Below are positions 35,150 to 45,397 of a stretch of 64,000 nt of DNA, in pieces (position 1 is the first letter of the stretch; each line of letters begins with the position of its first letter). This DNA is from Pseudomonas sp. SJZ074 (GTDB taxonomy: Bacteria; Pseudomonadota; Gammaproteobacteria; Pseudomonadales; Pseudomonadaceae): the NCBI RefSeq assembly GCF_007828215.1, contig NZ_VIUE01000010.1:81480-145479 (forward strand), in the 5' to 3' direction. The notes below the pieces were generated by a model. The model had not been told where the DNA came from and did no database searches. It was given only the letters and a program-made list of their open reading frames with translations. The position numbers were made by a program, and so were the translations under genes.

Positions 35150-35506
35150 ATGATGAAGTCAAACATGACGGCACTGACCCTTGCCGGAATTCTTGCAGCC
35201 AGTTCACTGGGGGCTGTCGCCCAGTCTTCGGGAGACAATGCTCCGGTGGATAAAGGCGGTATGCCACCTTCCACTCAAATGGATGCCGGCCGCACCTCCG
35301 ACGCCAACGGCAACGCGCTGCCTCCCGGTTCCGTGAGCGGCGGTAACGGTGGCGACGCCAACGGTAGCAGTACGAGCCCTGGCACTGGCAGTGGTTCCAC
35401 CAGCGGTGGCAGCACTATGGGCGGCGATTCCTCCAGCAGCGGAACCGGGGCTGGTAGCAGCAACAGCGGTGGCACCTCAGGCGGCTCCAGCGGTTCGAGT
35501 CAATAG
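35150..35506 (+). CDS. Exported Ser/Gly-rich low-complexity protein
   Basis: The 118-residue protein has a signal peptide (MMKSNMTALTLAGILAASSL, cleavage near AVAQ). About 90 residues of G/S/T/N low-complexity sequence follow (GTGSGSTSGGSTMGGDSSSS). AAGGAG lies 8 bases before the first ATG. It is a periplasmic or surface protein of unknown role. Together with the two preceding genes it forms a run of small compositionally biased proteins. Confidence 0.75.
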   Translation: MMKSNMTALTLAGILAASSLGAVAQSSGDNAPVDKGGMPPSTQMDAGRTSDANGNALPPGSVSGGNGGDANGSSTSPGTGSGSTSGGSTMGGDSSSSGTGAGSSNSGGTSGGSSGSSQ

Positions 35507-35550
35507 CGCCCAGTAACGACTCGCCTCTCTTCTGATCTGAAGGCGTTTCC

Positions 35551-35575
35551 CCGTGGCGAGCGAGCTTGCTCGCGT
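35551..35575. repeat. Single REP sequence
   Basis: CCGTGGCGAGCGAGCTTGCTCGCG contains the inverted core CGAGCAAGCTTGCTCG-like stem typical of Pseudomonas REPs. Confidence 0.75.
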
Positions 35576-35740
35576 TCGAGTGCATAGCGCTCGCCCCGGG
35601 ACTTACCACAGAATGCAGTTTTCCCCGTTGCCTCCTCCTGGCCCCCCTCGCTATTCTGCTGAATCCTTTAAGGCAAACACGTTGCTCCGGTCGTGCCTGA
35701 GCCATCCCTGGAATGTTGTGTTGATAACGGATCAGATGCG

Positions 35741-36436
35741 ATGAATGCACCGCTGAAAGAGTTTGGCCCGATCAAAGCCGTGATTTTCGACATGGATGGG
35801 CTGTTGCTGGACACCGAGGGCATCTACACCGAGGTCACCTCCATCATCGCCGAGCGTTATGGGCGCACGTTCGACTGGAGCGTCAAGCAGAATATCATCG
35901 GCCGGGGGGCCGGGGATCTGGCCCGCTATGTGGTCCAGGCGCTGGAGTTACCAATCACCCCGGAGGAGTTCCTGGTGATCCGCGAGCCGCTGATGCGCGA
36001 GCGTTTTCCCCATGCCCTGGCGATGCCGGGTGCCGAGGAATTGGTGCGTCATCTCAAGGCCAGCGGCGTGCCCATCGCGGTGGGCACCAGTTCATCGCGC
36101 CACACCTTCGCCTTGAAAACCACTCTGCACCGGGATTGGTTCGCGTTGTTCGACTTCATCGTCACGGCGGACGATCCGGAAGTGGGCGCGGCCAAACCGG
36201 CACCGGATATCTTCCTTGTGGCGGCCCGTCGTCTGGGCATCGACCCTCGTAATTGCCTGGTGTTCGAGGATTCACCGTTCGGCGTCACCGCCGCGAAGGC
36301 GGCGGGCATGACGGCCATCGCTATCCCGGATCCGGCCATGGCTGATGAAAAATATACCCACGCCGACGGAATCATCCGTTCGCTGAAAATGTTCCAGCCA
36401 GGGCTCTGTGGCCTGCCGGAGCTGGAGCGGGCCTGA
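35741..36436 (+). CDS. HAD-superfamily hydrolase, pseudouridine-5'-phosphatase-like
   Basis: The 231-residue HAD subfamily IA phosphatase has motif I FDMDGLLLDTE (nucleophile Asp near residue 15), a helical cap, motif II VGTSSSR, a conserved Lys in GAAKPAPDIF, and motif IV VFEDSPFGVTAAKAAGM. This pattern is shared by eukaryotic HDHD1 and bacterial sugar-phosphate or nucleotide phosphatases. The exact substrate cannot be told. A strong terminator follows at 36455. Confidence 0.93.
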   Translation: MNAPLKEFGPIKAVIFDMDGLLLDTEGIYTEVTSIIAERYGRTFDWSVKQNIIGRGAGDLARYVVQALELPITPEEFLVIREPLMRERFPHALAMPGAEELVRHLKASGVPIAVGTSSSRHTFALKTTLHRDWFALFDFIVTADDPEVGAAKPAPDIFLVAARRLGIDPRNCLVFEDSPFGVTAAKAAGMTAIAIPDPAMADEKYTHADGIIRSLKMFQPGLCGLPELERA

Positions 36437-36454
36437 ACCCACGGCGACACAACG

Positions 36455-36492
36455 AAACGCCGGTCATGGTTGAAGCCATGACCGGCGTTTTT
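36455..36492. terminator. Bidirectional terminator between convergent genes
   Basis: AAACGCCGGTCATGG-loop-CCATGACCGGCGTTTTT forms a 15-pair stem that can serve both the HAD gene and the convergent SDR gene. Confidence 0.92.
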
Positions 36493-36502
36493 CATGTCCG
36501 GA

Positions 36503-37249
36503 TCAGGCGCCGAAACCACCGTCGATGGTCAGGCTGGCCCCGGTGATATACGCCGCTTCCGGACCCGCCAGGTAGGCGACGAAAGCGGCGATTTCGTCCG
36601 CTTTGCCGTAGCGCCCGATGGCCATCAGTTGCATCAGGCTGGAGGCGAAGTCGCTGTCGGCCGGGTTCATGTCGGTGTCGACCGGGCCTGGCTGTACGTT
36701 GTTGACCGTGATCCCCCGCGGGCCAAGGTCGCGGGCCAGGCCTTTGGTCAGGCCCACCAGTGCGGCTTTGCTCATGGCGTAAGGAGCTGCGCCGGCAAAG
36801 GGCACGCGGTCGGCATTGGTGCTGCCGATGTTGATCACCCGACCGCCCTCGCTCATGTGGCGTGCGGCAGCCTGGGTGGCGATGAACACGCTGCGCACGT
36901 TGACGGCCAGCGTCTGGTCGAAGTCTTCGAGCTTGAACTCGTCCAGCGGTGCCATCGCCAGCACGCCGGCATTGTTGACCAGGATGTCCAGCCCGCCGAA
37001 GGCCTCGGCAGTCGCTTCGACGGCATTGCGGATGGCGTCGGCGTCAGCGCTGTCGGCCTTGATCGCCAGGGCCTTGCCGCCCGCTGCCGTGATGCTGTTC
37101 TGCAGTTCTTCAGCCTTGGCGGCCGAGCTGACGTAGGTGAAGGCTACGGCAGCGCCTTCCGCGGCCAGGCGCTTGACGATGGCGGCGCCGATGCCGCGGG
37201 AACCGCCCTGAATCAAGGCGACTTTACCGTTCAGTGTTTGAGTGCTCAT
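36503..37249 (-). CDS. SDR-family oxidoreductase (FabG-like)
   Basis: The 248-residue classical SDR has ALIQGGSRGIGAA (cofactor loop), VNNAG, catalytic S in INIGSTNADR and YAMSK. It closes with ITGASLTIDGGFGA, the usual end of the family. It probably uses NADPH. It is divergent from a LysR regulator that most likely controls it. ATG 37249 follows GGAGAACATC. Confidence 0.93.
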   Translation of the reverse strand: MSTQTLNGKVALIQGGSRGIGAAIVKRLAAEGAAVAFTYVSSAAKAEELQNSITAAGGKALAIKADSADADAIRNAVEATAEAFGGLDILVNNAGVLAMAPLDEFKLEDFDQTLAVNVRSVFIATQAAARHMSEGGRVINIGSTNADRVPFAGAAPYAMSKAALVGLTKGLARDLGPRGITVNNVQPGPVDTDMNPADSDFASSLMQLMAIGRYGKADEIAAFVAYLAGPEAAYITGASLTIDGGFGA

Positions 37250-37374
37250 GATGTTCTCCAAAATGTACCGGGGCGAGATGCCGCGGCGATGGGGTGAGTA
37301 TCCGGATGCGACTCCAGCTTGTGTAGACGGACTTTGCTACAGTCTGTATCAACCAAAAGTTTAGAGTGGCGCTA

Positions 37375-38298
37375 ATGGAGACTTTCAGCAGTATCGAATG
37401 CTTTGTGCGCAGCGCCGAAGTGGGCAGCTTTGCCGAAGCCGCACGACGCCTGAGTGTGACCCCGGCGGCAGTGGGTAAAAGCGTCGCCAAGCTTGAGGCG
37501 CGTCTGGGGGTACGACTGTTCCAGCGTAGCACCCGTAGCCTGACATTGACCGAAGCGGGCCAATTGTTCCTGGGGGAAGTGAGCAGCAGCCTCAATACCA
37601 TCCAGAACGCTGTCGCCAACCTCGCCAGCGCCGGTGGACAACCGGCAGGCACCCTGAAGGTGAGCATGGGCACCGCGTTCGGTCGATTGTATGTGGTGCC
37701 ATTGTTGGGGGATTTTCTGCGGCGGTATCCGGCGATCAATCCGGACTGGCATTTCGATAACCGCCAGGTCGACTTGATCGGCCAAGGCTTCGATGCGGCC
37801 ATTGGCGGTGGGTTTGAATTGCCCCCAGGAGTGGTGGCACGCAAGCTGACGGTGGCTCACAGAGTGTTGGTCGCCGCGCCGTCCTATTTGCAACAACAGG
37901 CTCCGGTGGTAGAACCGGAAGACCTGGCGCAGCACCAGGGCATCTTGATCCGTTCACCGCAAACCGGACGCATCCGTTCTTGGCAACTGACCAGCCGGAG
38001 CCGGCAACACAGCCCGTTGATACTGAAAGCTCGCATGACCATGAGTGATTCGGAAGCTGCCTGCGCCACCGCAAGCCAAGGGCTGGGGATTGCCCTGGTA
38101 AGCATGCCGTTCGCCGTGCCCTATCTGGAAAACGGCGCGTTGCAGCGGGTCCTGCCCGATTGGTACGTCGATGACGGCAACATTTCCATCTATTACGCCG
38201 AGCACAAACTGCTGCCGGGCAAGACCCGGGCATTTGTGGACTTCATCATCGAGCAGTTCGCCGCGCAGGGGTTGGGGGAGCGGTTCAGTGCGGTTTGA
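37375..38298 (+). CDS. LysR-family transcriptional regulator
   Basis: The 307-residue LTTR has an N-terminal winged HTH (FVRSAEVGSFAEAARRLSVT, then PAAVGKSVAKLEARLGVRLF, RSTRSLTLTEAG). The C-terminal effector domain contains IGGGFELPPGVVARKL. It belongs to the CrgA/AphB-like class usually placed divergent to oxidoreductases. ATG 37375 is chosen; GTG 37366 is in frame. It likely activates or represses the divergent SDR gene in response to an unknown compound. Confidence 0.93.
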   Translation: METFSSIECFVRSAEVGSFAEAARRLSVTPAAVGKSVAKLEARLGVRLFQRSTRSLTLTEAGQLFLGEVSSSLNTIQNAVANLASAGGQPAGTLKVSMGTAFGRLYVVPLLGDFLRRYPAINPDWHFDNRQVDLIGQGFDAAIGGGFELPPGVVARKLTVAHRVLVAAPSYLQQQAPVVEPEDLAQHQGILIRSPQTGRIRSWQLTSRSRQHSPLILKARMTMSDSEAACATASQGLGIALVSMPFAVPYLENGALQRVLPDWYVDDGNISIYYAEHKLLPGKTRAFVDFIIEQFAAQGLGERFSAV

Positions 38299-38320
38299 GT
38301 CTGGCTTGGGACCGCGTTGC

Positions 38321-38418
38321 CCCCATCGCGAGCAAGCTCGCTCCCACAATGGATTTGCGGTGATCAGAAGATTTTCTAACACCACAACCCTGTGGGAGCG
38401 AGCCTGCTCGCGATGGGG
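38321..38418. repeat. REPIN between convergent genes
   Basis: The arms 38321-38348 (CCCCATCGCGAGCAAGCTCG...) and 38391-38418 (...GAGCCTGCTCGCGATGGGGA) are inverted copies with ~42 bases between. Confidence 0.9.
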
Positions 38419-38442
38419 ACAACACGGTTCAGAGCTGTAAAC

Positions 38443-39171
38443 TCAGCGCCCGAACCGCCCCGGCCAACCAGTGAGGGTCTTGGGCCGAGGCGTCGCATAA
38501 GTGCGCACCTTCGATGTCGACAGCCCCAGCCGCACCAGGGATTCGGCAATGGTCACCGCCGCTGTCACCCCATCGACCACCGGCACCCCGGTGCGTTGGC
38601 GGATCTGCTCATCGAGCCCGGCCATGCCGCCACAACCCAGACAGATGACTTCGGCCTTGTCTTGGCTGACCGCCAGCTCGGCCTGGCGGACGATGGTTTC
38701 GACTGCCCGCTGCGGGTCTTCCTCTAACTCCAATACCGCCAGGCCACTGGCCCGCACCGAGGCACAGCGGTCGTACAGGCCGGACAGCTTGAGACGGTCT
38801 TCGATCAGTGGCACGGTGCGGTCCAGGGTGGTGACCACCGAATAGGCATGGCCGAGGAACATGGCGGTGCTGGCGCCCGCGTCGGTGATGTCCACCACCG
38901 GGACGTCGAGCAGTTCCTGCAGACCTTCTCGGCCGTGTTCGCCATAGCCGGCCTGGATCACTGCGTCGAACGGTTGGTCGTAGGACATCACCCGATCCAT
39001 CACGGCGATGGCGGCCAGGTAACTTTCGAAATTGCCTTCAATCGAGTCGGCACCGAAATGCGGTGTGAGCCCGACGATTTCGGTGCCGGGTGCGGCCACG
39101 GCCTGGGCTTGCCGGGCGATGGCTTTGGTAATGGATTCGGTGGTGTTGACGTTGACCACGAGAATTCGCAT
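38443..39171 (-). CDS. Asp/Glu/hydantoin racemase family protein
   Basis: The 242-residue member of the hydantoin/allantoin racemase family starts MRILVVNVNTTESIT. The C-terminal catalytic cysteine region is present (VICLGCGGMAG, C180). At the position of the N-terminal catalytic cysteine it has glycine (VIQAGYGEHG, G75). Racemisation by the usual two-cysteine mechanism is therefore doubtful. It is downstream of an NCS1 permease, the typical partner for hydantoin, allantoin or pyrimidine uptake, so a role in ureide or hydantoin metabolism is the best inference. Confidence 0.85.
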   Translation of the reverse strand: MRILVVNVNTTESITKAIARQAQAVAAPGTEIVGLTPHFGADSIEGNFESYLAAIAVMDRVMSYDQPFDAVIQAGYGEHGREGLQELLDVPVVDITDAGASTAMFLGHAYSVVTTLDRTVPLIEDRLKLSGLYDRCASVRASGLAVLELEEDPQRAVETIVRQAELAVSQDKAEVICLGCGGMAGLDEQIRQRTGVPVVDGVTAAVTIAESLVRLGLSTSKVRTYATPRPKTLTGWPGRFGR

Positions 39172-39199
39172 GAGCAGTTTCCTTTAACGCAGAAAAGAC

Positions 39200-39223
39200 G
39201 GCGGCCCGCATCGGTGGGCCGCC
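39200..39223 (-). terminator. Hairpin between NCS1 permease and racemase genes
   Basis: GGCGGCCC-accgatgc-GGGCCGCC followed by GTCTTTTC on the minus strand. It is a terminator-like stem inside the two-gene unit and probably attenuates the racemase gene relative to the permease gene. Confidence 0.7.
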
Positions 39224-39231
39224 TTGAACGA

Positions 39232-40761
39232 TCAATGGCTGACGTTATCCACAGCGATGGATTCACCGCTGACGTCTTCGTAATACGCTTGGCGCTTGGC
39301 GATGATCAGGTACAGCAGGCCGGCAATCGAAGCGCCGATCAGCCAGGAGAACGGTGAAACGCTGGCGAAGCCGGGCACGAGCGCGAGGACGATCGCGATC
39401 AAGGCCGCTGGAATGAATGCCGCCACGGCCCGCAGGTTGACCCCGTTGCTGTAGAAGTACGCACCGTTCGGGTCCTCGCTGTACAACTGCGGCACGTTGA
39501 TGCGGCCTTTTCGCAACAGCCAGTAGTCGACCATGATCACGCCGTACAGCGGGCCGAGCAGGGCACCGAGCCCGGACAGGAAGTACACGATCACCAGCGG
39601 GCTGTTATAGAGGTTCCACGGCAGGATCAACACGGCGATGGCGGCGCTGATCAAGCCGGCGCGGCGGAAGTTCAGGTACTTGGGCGCCAGGTTGCTGAGC
39701 ACGAAGGCCGGGGCGACGAAGTTGGCCATGATGTTCACCGCCACGGTGACGATCAGGAACGCCAGGCAACCGAGCACCAGAAAAAAGGTGTTGGGGATCG
39801 AGGCGATGACCTGGGTCGGGCTCTCGATGATCTGTCCGTTGATCTGGAACTGCGCACCGCACAAAAGGACCGTGATGGCGGCAAACACCAGGATATTCAC
39901 CGGCAGCCCCCAGAAGTTGCCGACGATGATGGTCCGACGGCACGGGGAAGAGCGGGCGAAGTCACAGAAGTTGAGCACCAGCGTGCCGTAGATCGCCAGC
40001 CACAGCGCGCCGCCGGCGAAGATATTGCGCCACATCTCGCCGCCGGTCAGCGGTTCGCGGATCGACCAGGCAATGGTTGCATCGGCCTGGGTGTACATCC
40101 ATCCGGCCAGGGCCGCGACGGTCACCAGGATTACCGGCCCGGCGAAGCCTTCGTAACGGCGCACCGTTTCCATGCCGTAGGCCAGGATCAACAGTTGCAC
40201 GAACCAGATCGCCACGAAACACACCCAGCCCAGGCTCGACAGGCCAAGGATCGAATTGTGGTCGTAGTCGGCGAAGCCTGGATGAATCGCCGTCAGCAAC
40301 ACTCGGAAAACCACCGACGCGAGATAGGTCTGAATGCCAAACCAAGCGATGGCGATGACGGCCCTGATCAATGCGGGAATCTGTGCGCCATGGATGCCGA
40401 AGCTGATCCGGCTGATCACCGGGAAAGGCACTCCGGTCTTCTGGCCCATGTAGCCGGACAGGTTCATGAAACCGTACACCAGGGCCGCGCCGATCCCCAG
40501 GGACAGGAGGATCTGCCAGCCACCCAGGCCCAGCGCATACAGGCCGATGGCGAAGGAGTAGTTGGCGATGTTGTGTACGTCGTTGGTCCACAGGGCAAAG
40601 ATGCTGTAGCGCCCCCAGCGTCGACCTTCGGCCTTGGTCGGTGCCAGATCCTTGTTGTGCAGCCTCGGACTCAAGGCCAGGGTGGCGGTGCTTTGATCAT
40701 CGAAGGCAGTGGTGGGTGAGGGTAGATCCAGCGCGATGTTGTTGGAGAGACTTGTACGCAT
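39232..40761 (-). CDS. NCS1-family nucleobase/hydantoin:cation symporter
   Basis: The ~509-residue 12-TM permease has the NCS1 pattern: a hydrophilic leader with RRWGRYSIFALWTNDVHNIA, then YSFAIGLYALGLGGWQILLS, and a middle GVPFPVISRISFGIHGAQIP. It imports purines, pyrimidines, allantoin or hydantoins with H+ or Na+. ATG 40761 has CAGGAG 9 bases upstream; the frame is open to 40803. The following racemase-family gene suggests hydantoin/allantoin-type substrates. The 455 bases upstream (40762-41216) contain no gene, only AT-rich promoter-like sequence and the cysH terminator. Confidence 0.92.
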   Translation of the reverse strand: MRTSLSNNIALDLPSPTTAFDDQSTATLALSPRLHNKDLAPTKAEGRRWGRYSIFALWTNDVHNIANYSFAIGLYALGLGGWQILLSLGIGAALVYGFMNLSGYMGQKTGVPFPVISRISFGIHGAQIPALIRAVIAIAWFGIQTYLASVVFRVLLTAIHPGFADYDHNSILGLSSLGWVCFVAIWFVQLLILAYGMETVRRYEGFAGPVILVTVAALAGWMYTQADATIAWSIREPLTGGEMWRNIFAGGALWLAIYGTLVLNFCDFARSSPCRRTIIVGNFWGLPVNILVFAAITVLLCGAQFQINGQIIESPTQVIASIPNTFFLVLGCLAFLIVTVAVNIMANFVAPAFVLSNLAPKYLNFRRAGLISAAIAVLILPWNLYNSPLVIVYFLSGLGALLGPLYGVIMVDYWLLRKGRINVPQLYSEDPNGAYFYSNGVNLRAVAAFIPAALIAIVLALVPGFASVSPFSWLIGASIAGLLYLIIAKRQAYYEDVSGESIAVDNVSH

Positions 40762-41158
40762 TCCGGCAGGCTCCTGATTCTCGGCGCAGCGATGACTGTG
40801 CATGAGCGTGGGCTCGGCAATCTTCGTCGCGGCGCGGCAAGCATCATTGGTGATGGGGCATCTGCAGCCTGTACGGGATAGGGCGCTTCAGGCTTGCGGA
40901 TCTAAAGTGTGTGTATGTTTTATTTGGTTTGTATACAAAACACTTGTCGTCTCAAGCCAGATTTGTGCCAAGCAAAGATCTAACAGCAGTTATCTTGATT
41001 TCGATTAGTTATCAATTTTTAGATAACTCTATGAAATTTGGCGCTTATAAATTGACTGTTTGAACAGGTATTTATTTTTTGAAGATTGGCAGCAGAGACG
41101 GGAGGGGCAGCGAGCGAAACGCAATGGTGTAACTTTTCGGTGCATTGCATGAAGAAGT

Positions 41159-41197
41159 GCACACAAAAATGCCACCTGAAGTGACATTTTTGTGTAC
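41159..41197 (-). terminator. Terminator after cysH
   Basis: ACACAAAAATG and CATTTTTGTGT are exact complements around a short loop, 20 bases after the cysH stop; A and T runs make it functional on either strand. Confidence 0.88.
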
Positions 41198-41216
41198 AGG
41201 AAGACCGGCTACGATA

Positions 41217-41957
41217 TCAAGCCTTGGATTTGCTGATGATGTTGCCGGCGTGCAGGCCGCACTCCTTCTGCGTTGCTTCTTCCCACCACCAGCGGCCTTC
41301 GCGTTCGTGCTGGTTCGGCAATACCGGGCGGGTGCAGGGCTCGCAGCCGATGCTGATGAAGCCGCGCTCATGCAAGCTGTTGTAGGGCAACTCCAGCATG
41401 CGGATGTAGCCCCAGACTTCCTCGCTGGTCATCTGCGACAGCGGGTTGAATTTGTACAGGGTACGCTCCGGCGTGGAGAACGCCGTGTCGATTTCCAGCA
41501 CGGCCACCTGGCTGCGAGTGCCCGGGCTCTGGTCGCGGCGCTGGCCGGTGGCCCAGGCACGAACGTCGGACAGCTTGCGGCGCAGCGGCTCGATCTTGCG
41601 GATGCCGCAGCACTCGCCATGACCGTCCTTATAGAAACTGAACAGACCCTTTTCCCTCACGAAAGGCTCAAGTTTCGTATGGTCCGGTGAGATCAGTTCG
41701 ATATCGATCTTGTAGTGCTCTCGGACCTGATCGATGAACCGATAGGTTTCCGGGTGCAGGCGACCGGTGTCGAGGCTGAACACCTTGACGTTCTTGTTCA
41801 GCTTCCAGGCCATGTCCACCAGCACCACATCCTCGGCGCCGCTGAAAGATATCCACAGGTCATCGCCGAATTCGGCGAAAGCCAGCTTGAGGATGTCTTG
41901 TGGAGACTTGTTGGCATAGGTCGTGGCGAGTTCCACGACATCAAACGATGGGCTCAT
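41217..41957 (-). CDS. cysH: Adenylyl-sulfate (APS) reductase
   Basis: The 246-residue CysH reduces activated sulfate to sulfite with thioredoxin in assimilatory sulfate reduction. It has the nucleotide-binding [12 protein letters not shown], and the catalytic ECGLH at the C-terminus (C233). The [4Fe-4S] cysteines C116-C117 and C205/C208 ([15 protein letters not shown]) mark the APS-reductase (not PAPS) type, as in Pseudomonas. It is divergent from thrH. Function is certain. Confidence 0.97.
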   Translation of the reverse strand: MSPSFDVVELATTYANKSPQDILKLAFAEFGDDLWISFSGAEDVVLVDMAWKLNKNVKVFSLDTGRLHPETYRFIDQVREHYKIDIELISPDHTKLEPFVREKGLFSFYKDGHGECCGIRKIEPLRRKLSDVRAWATGQRRDQSPGTRSQVAVLEIDTAFSTPERTLYKFNPLSQMTSEEVWGYIRMLELPYNSLHERGFISIGCEPCTRPVLPNQHEREGRWWWEEATQKECGLHAGNIISKSKA

Positions 41958-42112
41958 CAGGCGGTTTCCTACAGGTCGGTGGCGCTGCGCGCTCTATAGG
42001 ACGCTGATGGTAACAAAACCGGCCGGGGCTGGCGCGTTCCTGTGCGTTGCGGCTAGAGTCGGCAGGCCTTTTGTTCACTCAACCGATAAACATCAGAAAA
42101 TGGGAGTGTCTT

Positions 42113-42730
42113 GTGGAAATTGCCTGTCTTGACCTGGAAGGTGTGCTGGTCCCGGAAATCTGGATCGCCTTCGCCGAAAAAACCGGGATTGAATCCCTCA
42201 GGGCAACCACTCGGGACATTCCCGACTACGACGTGCTGATGAAGCAGCGGTTGCGCATCCTCGACGAACATGGCCTCAAGCTCTCCGACATACAGGAGGT
42301 CATTGCCACGCTCCAGCCGCTGAACGGTGCCATCGAGTTCGTCGATTGGCTGCGCGAGCGCTTCCAGGTGGTGATTCTTTCCGACACGTTCTACGAATTT
42401 TCCCAACCCTTGATGCGCCAATTGGGTTTCCCGACGTTGCTCTGCCATCGTCTGATCACGGATGAAGGTGGGCGGGTGACGGGCTATCAACTGCGCCAGA
42501 AAGATCCCAAGAGGCAGTCGGTCCTGGCCTTCAAGAGCCTGTATTACCGGGTGATTGCGGCGGGGGATTCCTACAACGACACCACCATGCTCAGCGAAGC
42601 CGACGCCGGTATCCTGTTCCATGCGCCGGACAATGTGATCAGGGAATTCCCGCAGTTCCCGGCGGTACACAGCTTTGCCGAGTTGAAGCAGGAATTCATC
42701 AAGGCGTCGAACCGCAATCTGAGCCTGTAA
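42113..42730 (+). CDS. thrH: Phosphoserine phosphatase/homoserine phosphotransferase ThrH
   Basis: The 205-residue HAD enzyme has nucleophile D7 in CLDLEGVLVPE (DLEG, not DxDx(T/V), is the ThrH form). Motif II is VILSDTFYEF, with a Lys region and AAGDSYNDTTML as motif IV. In Pseudomonas it dephosphorylates phosphoserine and can transfer the phosphate to homoserine, feeding serine and threonine synthesis. The GTG start at 42113 has GGGAG upstream. It is divergent from cysH and followed by a REPIN. Confidence 0.96.
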   Translation: MEIACLDLEGVLVPEIWIAFAEKTGIESLRATTRDIPDYDVLMKQRLRILDEHGLKLSDIQEVIATLQPLNGAIEFVDWLRERFQVVILSDTFYEFSQPLMRQLGFPTLLCHRLITDEGGRVTGYQLRQKDPKRQSVLAFKSLYYRVIAAGDSYNDTTMLSEADAGILFHAPDNVIREFPQFPAVHSFAELKQEFIKASNRNLSL

Positions 42731-42738
42731 ACACTATC

Positions 42739-42833
42739 CCCTGTGGGAGCGGGCTTGCTCGCGAATGCGGTGGGGCAGTGACGATGATGTTGACTGACAC
42801 ACCGTATTCGCGAGCAAGCCCGCTCCCACAGGG
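42739..42833. repeat. REPIN between convergent genes
   Basis: The arms CCCTGTGGGAGCGGGCTTGC (42739) and its inverted copy ending CCCACAGGG (42833) enclose ~30 bases and are nearly exact complements. Confidence 0.92.
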
Positions 42834-42847
42834 TTGTGTGTCTATGC

Positions 42848-44191
<1,344 letters not shown>

Positions 44192-44328
44192 GGGCGGGGC
44201 GGGTCAGCCATTCAGGCGGGGAAGCGATTGTAATCCCCTGTAGGATTTGCTCCTAGAGGGATGTCGGAGATGGGCACGTCTGTGGCTGTCGATGATGACT
44301 GGGGGAAGTATTTGTGATGAGAACATTC

Positions 44329-44358
44329 TGTGGCGAGGGGATAAATCCCCTCGCCACA
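44329..44358. repeat. TGTGGCGAGGGGA hairpin repeat
   Basis: TGTGGCGAGGGGA, a four-base loop and TCCCCTCGCCACA. A second copy is at 34594-34625. It lies between the 3' end of the ligase cassette and the pabB start. Confidence 0.85.
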
Positions 44359-44410
44359 AGTCCACAATGTCCCCGGTCCAAATAATTTGCAGTGTGCAGG
44401 TTTAGAGAGA

Positions 44411-45397
44411 TCAGCCCTCAACCGGCGGAATATGCCCAAACAACTTTTGGGCAAACGCCACCCGCTCCTCCACGGTCTCAACCACCCCCCGGGCCTTGAG
44501 CTCTTCCAGGTGTGCTTCTACTGCATGGGTGCGCAAGGTCAGGCCGCAGTCGTTGGCGATCTGGATGTTCAGCCCCGGCCGGGCGTTCAGTTCCAGGATC
44601 AACGGCCCTTTTTCCTGGTCCAGCACCATGTCCACGCCGATGTAGCCCAGTCCGCACAGCTCATAGCAGCCGGCAGCCAGTTTCATGAAACCGTCCCAGT
44701 AGGGCAGTTGCACGCCGTCCACCGCGTTGGTGGTGTCGGGGTGTTTGGCGATGATGTTGTTCAGCCAGGTGCCGCGCAGCGTCAGGCCGGTGGCAAGGTC
44801 CACGCCTACACCGATAGCGCCTTGGTGCAGGTTGGCCTTGCCGCCCGACTGGCGGGTCGGCAGGCGCAGCATGGCCATCACCGGATAGCCCATCAGCACG
44901 ATGATGCGGATGTCCGGCACGCCTTCGTAGCTGATGCTCTTGAAGATCTGGTCCGGCACCACGCGGTATTCGATCAGCGCCCGGTCACGGTGTCCGCCCA
45001 AGGAATACAGGCCGGTGAGGATGCTGGAAATATGGTGCTCGATTTCCTCATGGCTGATGATCTTGCCGGACACGGTGCGATAGCGGCCTTCGAAGCGGTC
45101 GGCAATCACGATGATGCCGTCGCCACCGGCACCCTGGGCGGGCTTGATCACGAAGTCGGTGCGCCCGCCGATGATCCCGTCCAGTTTGTCGATCTCCTTT
45201 TCGGTGGAGATGATTCCGTACAGTTCCGGTACGTGGATGCCGGCGGCGATGGCCCGTTCCTTGGTGATGATCTTGTCATCGACGATGGGGTACAGGCTGC
45301 GCTTGTTGTATTTGAGCACGTAGTCGGCATTGCGCCGGTTGATGCCCATGATGCCCCGGGCTTCCAGGGCCTTCCAGGTTTTCCAGAAACCGAACAT
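44411..45397 (-). CDS. ATP-grasp alpha-L-glutamate ligase-like protein
   Basis: The 328-residue ATP-grasp enzyme is related to RimK-type glutamate ligases. INRRNADYVLKYNKRSLYPI opens it, the ATP-binding FVIKPAQGAGGDGIIVIADR is central, and the metal ligands lie in GYIGVDMVLDQEKGPLILEL plus NARPGLNIQIAND. It is predicted to form an amide or peptide bond on an unknown acceptor, in the cytosol. Its ATG overlaps the last base of the upstream stop (TAATG), so it is translationally coupled to the inactive transglutaminase gene. It is the third gene of the cassette. Confidence 0.88.
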   Translation of the reverse strand: MFGFWKTWKALEARGIMGINRRNADYVLKYNKRSLYPIVDDKIITKERAIAAGIHVPELYGIISTEKEIDKLDGIIGGRTDFVIKPAQGAGGDGIIVIADRFEGRYRTVSGKIISHEEIEHHISSILTGLYSLGGHRDRALIEYRVVPDQIFKSISYEGVPDIRIIVLMGYPVMAMLRLPTRQSGGKANLHQGAIGVGVDLATGLTLRGTWLNNIIAKHPDTTNAVDGVQLPYWDGFMKLAAGCYELCGLGYIGVDMVLDQEKGPLILELNARPGLNIQIANDCGLTLRTHAVEAHLEELKARGVVETVEERVAFAQKLFGHIPPVEG

